A stretch of 64,000 nt of DNA from HdN1 sp964473645 (GTDB lineage Bacteria; Pseudomonadota; Gammaproteobacteria; Pseudomonadales; Ketobacteraceae): the NCBI GenBank assembly GCA_964473645.1, contig CAYYPW010000021.1, forward strand, positions 1-64,000, read 5' to 3'. How positions within the stretch are numbered: position 1 is the first letter of the stretch; each line of letters starts with the position of its first letter. Of the stretch, positions 58,418-64,000 are shown in pieces. The notes under the pieces were generated by a model, which saw only the letters and a program-made list of their open reading frames with translations, was not told where the DNA came from and searched no databases. A program made the translations under genes and the position numbers.

Positions 58418-59425
58418 ATGGTTAGAAGACGTAGTGAAGAAGAGCATGTCAATCATGAGCGCTGGGTGATTTCCTACGCGGATTTCATCACGCTTCTTTT
58501 CGCTTTTTTTGTGGTGATGTATTCCATCTCTTCCGTCAACGACGGCAAGTACCGGGTCTTGTCAGATTCCCTGGTGGCGGCGTTTCAAAGTGCGTCGAAA
58601 ACCTCTGATCCCATCGCATTGGGTGAAAATCTTGCCACCACCGGCAACCATACGACCCCCATCCCCTTGCCGGTGCCCGGCGATTTCCCTAATAAAGAGG
58701 ATTACAAATACGGTATCGAAGGGCTATTCGACGATGTCGAACCAGGTGCGGCGCGGCAGGGTGATCATCAGGACAATCAGACCCGCTATTTGAGCAAGCT
58801 CTCCGAGAAAATGGCATCACGTTTGCAGGCTGAAATCAGCAGTGGTGACGTCAAAATTGTCAATCGCGGTGAGTGGCTGGAGATGAGCATACAGTCGAGC
58901 GTGTTGTTTGGCAGTGGTCAGGCAGATCTATCCGGGTCGGCCAGGTCGCTGCTGCAAAAAGCCGCCACGATTTTGGTAGAAGGGGAGAATCCCATTCAAG
59001 TCGAAGGTTTTACCGATAACATTCCGATTGAAACCGAGCAATTTCCATCGAATTGGGAGTTGTCGGCCGCGCGTGCGTCTGCGGTGGTGCGCTGGTTTAT
59101 AGTCCAGGGTGTGGACGCCGCGCGTCTGGCTGCCGTGGGTTACGGTGAACAACGTCCGGTTGCCAGTAACGACACAGAGGCAGGGCGCAGCCAAAATAGG
59201 CGGATCAGTATCATCATATCGACCCAGACGAAAGAGTCTGAGGCCAAAACCAAATCCCCTACGCAGGTCGATTACAAATTGGGGAGTGGTTCCGTCAATG
59301 CCGACGTTGAGCCCATGAAATCGACGACCGATACCCCCCTGAAAATCATGACGCTGGAAGACGGGCGCATGCTGTTCACCGCCGATCCCGAAAAGGCGAA
59401 CAGCCCGCCACGGAGCCGCCCATGA
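58418..59425 (+). CDS. motD: Flagellar stator protein MotD (MotB-like)
   Basis: Single N-terminal helix with the ion-carrying Asp in WVISYADFITLLFAFFVVMY, a plug/linker, then an OmpA-like peptidoglycan-binding domain (VEGFTDNIPIETEQFPSNWE, then ELSAARASAVVRWF). 335 residues. The stop overlaps the parC ATG. Confidence 0.92.
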   Translation: MVRRRSEEEHVNHERWVISYADFITLLFAFFVVMYSISSVNDGKYRVLSDSLVAAFQSASKTSDPIALGENLATTGNHTTPIPLPVPGDFPNKEDYKYGIEGLFDDVEPGAARQGDHQDNQTRYLSKLSEKMASRLQAEISSGDVKIVNRGEWLEMSIQSSVLFGSGQADLSGSARSLLQKAATILVEGENPIQVEGFTDNIPIETEQFPSNWELSAARASAVVRWFIVQGVDAARLAAVGYGEQRPVASNDTEAGRSQNRRISIIISTQTKESEAKTKSPTQVDYKLGSGSVNADVEPMKSTTDTPLKIMTLEDGRMLFTADPEKANSPPRSRP

Positions 59426-60222
59426 AGGTGTGGACGATTGCAAATCAAAAGGGAGGTGTAGGCAAAACCACCACAACGGTATCACTGGGTGGCCTGCTGG
59501 CCTCAAGCGGAAAGCGCGTGCTTTTAATCGATATGGACCCGCACGGCTCTCTTACCAGCTATTTCAAATGCAATCCTGACGAGCTGGAATCGTCATCCTT
59601 TCAGTTGTTTCAACACAAAGGGGAGGTGCCAGCGTACTTACCCGGGCAGTTGATTCAAAATACCGGACAGGCACGGCTGGATTTTATCGGCGCCTCTACC
59701 GCCTTGGCGATGCTGGAGCGACAAGCTGCCAATATGGGCGGAATGGGGCTAGTGCTCAAACGCACGACCGAGCTTCTGGCCAAAGACTACGATTTTGTTT
59801 TGATCGATACGCCACCTATGTTGGGCGTTTTACTGATCAACTCGATTGCCGCCTGCGAAAAAATCATTATTCCCGTTCAAACCGAATTTCTCGCATTGAA
59901 AGGCTTAGAGCGCATGTTGCGCACACTTGTCATGGTGAGCCGCTCACAGCGTCGCCAGGTGCCCTATGTCATCGTGCCGACATTGTTCGATCGCCGCACG
60001 CAGGCATCGGTGCAAACGTTGCGTGTACTGCGTACTACCTACGAAGACACCATTTGGCCCGGCGCCATATCGGTAGATACGCGTTTGCGTGATGCGAGCA
60101 AAGCGGGCAAAGCCCCCCATCTTTTTGATCCGGGCAGTCGCGGCGTTAAAATGTATGCTTCTTTGTTGAAGTACCTGTTGAACGAAGCCAGTACGGAGCC
60201 GCGAAGTGTCGCAGTGCCCTGA
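59422..60222 (+). CDS. parC: ParA-like chemotaxis-array positioning ATPase ParC
   Basis: ParA-family ATPase; in polar gammaproteobacteria ParC places chemotaxis arrays at the old pole. Walker A is ANQKGGVGKTTTTVSLGG, then LLIDMDPHGSLTSYF and FVLIDTPPMLGVLL. 266 residues. Overlaps motD by four bases and precedes parP. Confidence 0.9.
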   Translation: MKVWTIANQKGGVGKTTTTVSLGGLLASSGKRVLLIDMDPHGSLTSYFKCNPDELESSSFQLFQHKGEVPAYLPGQLIQNTGQARLDFIGASTALAMLERQAANMGGMGLVLKRTTELLAKDYDFVLIDTPPMLGVLLINSIAACEKIIIPVQTEFLALKGLERMLRTLVMVSRSQRRQVPYVIVPTLFDRRTQASVQTLRVLRTTYEDTIWPGAISVDTRLRDASKAGKAPHLFDPGSRGVKMYASLLKYLLNEASTEPRSVAVP

Positions 60223-60267
60223 TGCCCCTTCAAAGAATGTCCCTGCAAAGAAAGCTCATGCCAAAGA

Positions 60268-61143
60268 ATGCCTATGTCAAAGCCAGTCATTGAAGGCAAA
60301 AAGCTAAGCGCGTCCGAACAAGCATTGTTTGCCTATTTGGATGAGATGCTGCGTGCAGGCACAGAATCTGCCGAGGCGGCCATCGACACTCCTGTCATCG
60401 ATTCGCCCACCATCGATTCCCCCTCTACTGAAGCGTCTGTCGTTAGTACACTCGCTGAGACCGACGCCCAACCCATCGAGAATGCTATCGAGGCGCATGT
60501 CACCCGCGCCTCCGTCAACACGCCTGAGCCTTCCTCTGCAAGCTTGTTAGAAACGCCAGTCGAACCGGCCCTGATCACTCTGCAAGACCTGGCACCCAAG
60601 GGGATGACAGCGATCTCCGAACCCACAGAAGAGGAGCTGCAATCTACTCGTCTACCGCCCGTCAAAGGGTGGAAAGACAACGGTCGCCCTGCATGGGCAC
60701 AAAATCGTTTCGATGCCCTCATCTTTAAAGTGGCGGGACTCAAACTCGCCGTGCCACTTGTCTCGCTTGGGCTGATTCATCCCATCGACAAGAAATTCAA
60801 TGCTTTACCGCATCAAACCCCTTGGTTTTTGGGCTTGTTGCGCGTCTCAGGGGGGGCCTCCATCAAAGTGATCGACACGGCAATGTGCGTTATGCCTGAG
60901 CGTTATACCCCGGCCTGTCGGGAAGGTCTGAAATACGTGATTACCTTGCATGGCTATGATTGGGGCCTGGCCTGTCACGAAGTCGAAAAAGCGATTTGTC
61001 TCGATCCGGATGCCATTAACTGGCGTACTCAACGCGGAAAACGCCCCTGGATGGCAGGTACCGTGCGTGATCACATGTGTGCACTGATCGACTCCACCGG
61101 TTTTCACAGTGTCATTGAGGCCGTTGAGCCCCCCAAAAGTTGA
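60268..61143 (+). CDS. parP: ParP-like CheW-domain protein
   Basis: ParP links ParC to the chemoreceptor array through a CheW-like (AIF) domain. Here the N-terminal 145 residues are a Ser/Thr/Pro/Glu-rich linker, including tandem IDTPVIDSPTIDSP. The C-terminal half is CheW-like (FDALIFKVAGLKLAVPLVSL, then PHQTPWFLGLLRVSGG and GLACHEVEKAICLD). 291 residues. Confidence 0.88.
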   Translation: MPMSKPVIEGKKLSASEQALFAYLDEMLRAGTESAEAAIDTPVIDSPTIDSPSTEASVVSTLAETDAQPIENAIEAHVTRASVNTPEPSSASLLETPVEPALITLQDLAPKGMTAISEPTEEELQSTRLPPVKGWKDNGRPAWAQNRFDALIFKVAGLKLAVPLVSLGLIHPIDKKFNALPHQTPWFLGLLRVSGGASIKVIDTAMCVMPERYTPACREGLKYVITLHGYDWGLACHEVEKAICLDPDAINWRTQRGKRPWMAGTVRDHMCALIDSTGFHSVIEAVEPPKS

Positions 61144-61306
61144 GGTCTCAAAATCTGACGCTTCAAAAAGCATGCCCCGGCGTTAAACATGGCCCAACAC
61201 TGGCATCCCCCCATGGCTGATCTATAGTTAACGGGTGAACTTACACTCAAAACGTCCACTTCGGGCGTCGAATCAGGCAGCTTTCTGAAGCTGAGGAAAG
61301 GCAGTC

Positions 61307-61789
61307 ATGGCGCAACAAGCACAACACACCTCCGGTTCCGATCCCGTTATCCAGTGGGTCACCTTCAAGTTGGCGGGTGAGACGTACGGCATCAACGTTA
61401 TGCAAGTGCAAGAGGTGTTGCGTTATACCGAAATCGCACCCGTGCCCGGGGCCTCGTACTATGTGCTGGGAATTATCAATTTGCGCGGCAAAGTCGTCAC
61501 GGTTATTGATACGCGCACGCGCTTTGGATTACCTGCCGGCGAAATTACCGATAACACTCGCATCGTTATTATTGAAACCGGTTCGCATGTCGTCGGTATC
61601 ATGGTGGATGCAGTGGCCGAAGTAGTTTATCTGCGTCAATCCGAAATCGACATGACGCCCAATATCGGCAATGACGATAGCTCCAAGTTTATTCAAGGTG
61701 TGTGTAACAAGGGTGGTGAGTTGTTGATTCTGGTGGATCTCGACAAACTGCTAACAGAAGATGAATGGCAAGAACTAGAAGAGATGTGA
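61307..61789 (+). CDS. cheW: Chemotaxis coupling protein CheW, copy 1
   Basis: Couples receptors to CheA. WVTFKLAGETYGINVMQVQE, PVPGASYYVLGIINLRGKV, VIDTRTRFGL and KFIQGVCNKGGELLILVDL cover the SH3-like core. 160 residues. GAGG upstream of the ATG. The second cheW begins three bases after its stop. Confidence 0.94.
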   Translation: MAQQAQHTSGSDPVIQWVTFKLAGETYGINVMQVQEVLRYTEIAPVPGASYYVLGIINLRGKVVTVIDTRTRFGLPAGEITDNTRIVIIETGSHVVGIMVDAVAEVVYLRQSEIDMTPNIGNDDSSKFIQGVCNKGGELLILVDLDKLLTEDEWQELEEM

Positions 61790-61792
61790 TCC

Positions 61793-62290
61793 ATGGCGCG
61801 AGGAAGCGATTCGACCAAAGATGATGCCAAATCCAAGTCTGATGTGGTGTTGCAGTGGGGCACGTTCCGGCTTGGGGATGAGATATACGGGCTCAACGTA
61901 ATGCAGATCAGAGAGGTATTGCGCTACACCGAAATAACGCCGGTGCCAGGGGCGCCGTATTTCGTGCTGGGCATTATCAATCTGCGCGGTAATGTGGTAA
62001 CGGTGATTGATACGCGCAAACGTTTTGGTTTGGCGCGGGGTGAAGTCAATAACAACACACGCATCATGATTGTCGAAACGCAGGGGCTGGTGATTGGCTT
62101 GTTGGTCGACAGTGTGGCGGAGGTTATTTATCTGCGTCAATCCGAGATCGAGTTGACCCCGAATATAGGGAACGATGAGACCTCGAAGTTCATTCAAGGC
62201 GTCTGTAATAAAAACAATGAACTGTTAATTCTTATCGATCTCGAAAAGTTGATCGAAATTCCACAGTACGGCGATGCGGCAGGGTTCTGA
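61793..62290 (+). CDS. cheW: Chemotaxis coupling protein CheW, copy 2
   Basis: A tandem duplicate of copy 1, about two-thirds identical by eye over the core and differing mostly at both ends (new N terminus ARGSDSTKDDAKSKSDVV, C terminus ending GDAAGF). Shared blocks include EVLRYTEITPVPGAPYFVL and YLRQSEIELTPNIGND. 165 residues. Receptor-contact residues are conserved in both copies, so both should fold. Confidence 0.93.
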   Translation: MARGSDSTKDDAKSKSDVVLQWGTFRLGDEIYGLNVMQIREVLRYTEITPVPGAPYFVLGIINLRGNVVTVIDTRKRFGLARGEVNNNTRIMIVETQGLVIGLLVDSVAEVIYLRQSEIELTPNIGNDETSKFIQGVCNKNNELLILIDLEKLIEIPQYGDAAGF

Positions 62291-62311
62291 CGTGGTCAGA
62301 GAAGGGTGGGC

Positions 62312-62683
62312 ATGACTGAACTGATGGCGGGTGTGGCGGTGCTGCTGGGCGCTTGTTGTGGCTATCTTTTCTGGAGATCGTCGCAGCAGGCACGCGCGTT
62401 GCTAGCAATCGAACAACGCCTCAAAACCATGCAGCAGCATCTCGAAGATGAGGTTCGCATGGCCTCTCGAGGCGCATTTGGCGTCGGTAAGCGCTTGATT
62501 GAAGCCGAAAAAAGATTAAATGAACTGCATGAGCGATTTGAGCAGCAAGAAAATCTGCAAGCTGCCGATAACCATAGCAGGCAGGCAAAACGTATCCTGC
62601 AAAAGACAGTCACGGAAGAGGAGCCCACCCGCAATGAAGCCAAACTGGCGGCATTGCTGAAGGGCGAAGCGGAGGAACATTAG
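62312..62683 (+). CDS. DUF2802 membrane protein
   Basis: One N-terminal membrane helix (LMAGVAVLLGACCGYLFW), then a coiled coil and a charged C-terminal tail. DUF2802 genes sit after cheW in the Pseudomonas-type cluster, so a link to chemotaxis-array organisation is likely but unproven. The ATG at 62312 has GAAGG upstream; a GTG at 62306 is less likely. 123 residues. Confidence 0.82.
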   Translation: MTELMAGVAVLLGACCGYLFWRSSQQARALLAIEQRLKTMQQHLEDEVRMASRGAFGVGKRLIEAEKRLNELHERFEQQENLQAADNHSRQAKRILQKTVTEEEPTRNEAKLAALLKGEAEEH

Positions 62684-62714
62684 ACCTTAAACGTAGTCTT
62701 TCCGAATCTGTAGT

Positions 62715-62734
62715 ACGGGCTCCCGAACGCCCGT
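62715..62734 (+). terminator. Short hairpin between DUF2802 and rhodanese genes
   Basis: ACGGGC and GCCCGT over 8 bases, without a T run. Weak evidence for an attenuator or end of the chemotaxis operon. Confidence 0.4.
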
Positions 62735-62748
62735 GATGAGGAACAGTG

Positions 62749-63216
62749 ATGAAATCGATATTTGCTCTCACGCTGGGCGTGGCCTTGGCCGGTACCAGTG
62801 TTCTCTCCCATGCGGAAGCCCCCCAAAATATTGAAGGCGTGGTATCTGTTTCGATACAGCATGCCAAGCTATTGTTTGATAGTGGCGCCGTTTTTGTTGA
62901 TGTGCGTGATCATCACGCATGGTCAACCGGGCATATCGATGGCGCTGTGAATCTTGATCTTGAATCTGACGAATTCTCAGTGCTGTACGTGAGCGAATCT
63001 CTCGATCGTAAAACGCCGTTAGTGTTTTACAGCAGTAGCCCGTTGACAGTGAACAGTGCAGTCGCAAGCTATATGGCGAAGCAATGGGGTTATGACAACG
63101 TGTATTACTTTCGCGATGGGTATTACGCGTGGATCAGTAAGGATTTTCCGGTGGAGTTGCGATTGGCGGGGCGCCAGGGGCGCGGGAACCAGGAAGGGCT
63201 GTTAGTGACGCGTTGA
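62749..63216 (+). CDS. Exported rhodanese-fold protein lacking the catalytic Cys
   Basis: Signal peptide MKSIFALTLGVALAGTSVLS, then a rhodanese domain (FVDVRDHHAWSTGHIDGAVN, and GYDNVYYFRDGYYAW at the end). The active-site loop, normally CxxGxR, reads FYSSSPLTVNS: Ser replaces Cys. Sulfurtransferase activity is therefore not expected, and it may instead bind a partner. 155 residues. GAGGA precedes the ATG at 62749. Confidence 0.85.
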   Translation: MKSIFALTLGVALAGTSVLSHAEAPQNIEGVVSVSIQHAKLLFDSGAVFVDVRDHHAWSTGHIDGAVNLDLESDEFSVLYVSESLDRKTPLVFYSSSPLTVNSAVASYMAKQWGYDNVYYFRDGYYAWISKDFPVELRLAGRQGRGNQEGLLVTR

Positions 63217-63365
63217 GGGGGAGGGGTGCCGCACCTTAACGCCTAAACTATATAGCTTATATTCTCATCTGGGCACGCTGCCCTATAGAAATTTCCACAA
63301 TTGCTGATAAAATGCTCAACGCATCAGAGAGGGACTCTCTGAATCTGAATCGAAAGGACTCCAAT

Positions 63366-63851
63366 ATGCCAATTCGCCTCCTCAAATATAGTGTCTGCGC
63401 CTGCGTTGTGCTTTTTGCTGCAAAAAGTATCGGTTACACAAACACCTATCGTTTATCGCCTTCCGTATCACAAAATGATTTTTCACAAGAGCATTTAGAA
63501 CGTTGGCAAATCCGATCCAAAAATATTGTTTCGATTGACCATGGGCATTGGTATTTGAGTCTCATGGGTGGAAACACGCGTGTTACCTATCTCGATTTTC
63601 GCAACGTTGAACAATCCCTATCATTTGATACTGACGGATTGGAGTGGAAAGACTGCAACGGAAATCTTACTTTTGAACCCAAAAATGCACGCTTGAAAAG
63701 CGATATCGATACTGGTTGTATCAACAAGAAAACGTTTCAAAACAACGTTTCAACGCTTATAAGCGCGTCGGTTCAAAGGGTCAAAAATCATCAGTTAAAA
63801 GCGATGGAAGCGTTCGAAATTCAGGAGAAGAACAAGCGTTCCTGGCTTTAG
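63366..63851 (+). CDS. Small exported protein of unknown function
   Basis: I do not recognise the family. A signal peptide is likely (MPIRLLKYSVCACVVLFAAK, with cleavage near residue 24). The mature part (about 137 residues) has no cofactor motif and only two Cys. GGA lies upstream of the ATG at 63366; the frame opens earlier at 63312. Its AT content looks higher than the chemotaxis genes, so it may be a recent addition. Confidence 0.65.
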   Translation: MPIRLLKYSVCACVVLFAAKSIGYTNTYRLSPSVSQNDFSQEHLERWQIRSKNIVSIDHGHWYLSLMGGNTRVTYLDFRNVEQSLSFDTDGLEWKDCNGNLTFEPKNARLKSDIDTGCINKKTFQNNVSTLISASVQRVKNHQLKAMEAFEIQEKNKRSWL

Positions 63852-63877
63852 TCGTAACGTCATCGGCGGCTGGCTTG

Positions 63878-64000
63878 TTAAAAAATATGGACGGTTTCTC
63901 GTTTGGTGGCGATGCCAAAAAATGTCGCCTCGATATGGTAGGTCCCGGCAGAAACCGGGTCCCCATAATTATCGGTTTGATTCCAAATAACGGATTCTAT
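63878..64000 (-). CDS. 3' end of a gene running in from the right edge
   Basis: Minus strand, 40 codons and a TAA. The C terminus reads SVIWNQTDNYGDPVSAGTY followed by a beta-rich HIEATFFGIATKR tail. The WNQxDnyGxxVsaGTYxxea pattern is typical of the last strands of an Ig-like beta domain, as in BsuPI-type inhibitors or FlgD-like C termini. The rest is outside the window. Confidence 0.7.
   Translation of the reverse strand: MESVIWNQTDNYGDPVSAGTYHIEATFFGIATKRETVHIF

Overview
The window looks like chromosomal DNA of moderate GC content from a motile, aerobic, probably aquatic gammaproteobacterium related to the Pseudomonas/Cellvibrionales assemblage. The main reason is a flagellar-chemotaxis block in the Pseudomonas order (fliK-fliLMNOPQR-flhBA-flhF-fleN-fliA-cheYZAB-motCD-parC-parP-cheW-DUF2802). 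Supporting genes are tmcA, rluF, trhP, a sanA-like gene, a DUF2788 gene and a CcoM-like oxidase micro-subunit behind an Anr/FNR box. Genus-level placement is inference. No phage, integrase, transposase, CRISPR array or rRNA was seen.

Region 1 (1-11.0 kb): a two-FHA-domain membrane protein, an exported protein of unknown function and an XRE-type HTH protein. These are followed by a compact set made of an RMD1/DUF155 membrane protein, a GNAT-C39 peptidase fusion, an M14-like DUF2817 peptidase and a divergent RLAN/RimK ATP-grasp ligase. That set looks like a peptide ligation/acylation/trimming system. Then come a short PRPP synthetase and an AMP-phosphorylase-type nucleoside phosphorylase, which together suggest nucleotide ribose salvage.

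Region 2 (11.0-19.5 kb): a 17-bp tandem repeat array leading into a DUF2788 gene, a CYTH protein, two GT4 glycosyltransferases, a UbiB-type kinase, a 7TM-DISM diguanylate cyclase and an SDR. Region 3 (19.5-38 kb) is metabolic: a DUF2236/MpaB protein, three acyl-CoA dehydrogenases, a RetSat-like flavoprotein with a PadR regulator, HIT, TmcA, a CsoR-like regulator with an atypical ligand set, a SanA-like protein, tRNA-Ser(CGA), RluF, an EamA transporter, FieF, a CBS protein and TrhP.

Region 4 (38.2-62.7 kb) is the flagellar/chemotaxis block, all on the + strand. It has recognisable sigma-54 promoters before fliK and fliL and probably flhA. The fliK promoter implies a GTG start downstream of the obvious ATG. 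CheA carries four copies of a short acidic-amphipathic motif in its linker. The motif resembles the CheY-binding tails of FliM and CheZ encoded in the same window. CheW is duplicated in tandem. The end of the window has a rhodanese-fold protein lacking its catalytic Cys, a secreted orphan, and the 3' end of a gene running in from the right edge.

The most notable non-coding structures are: two long imperfect palindromes (19489-19699 and 46945-47062) that share a core but have different outer stems; the 17-bp array at 11159-11328 that supplies a ribosome binding site; a class II Anr/FNR promoter driving the 38-codon ccoM-like gene; and a 25-bp operator-like palindrome upstream of the mpaB-type gene.
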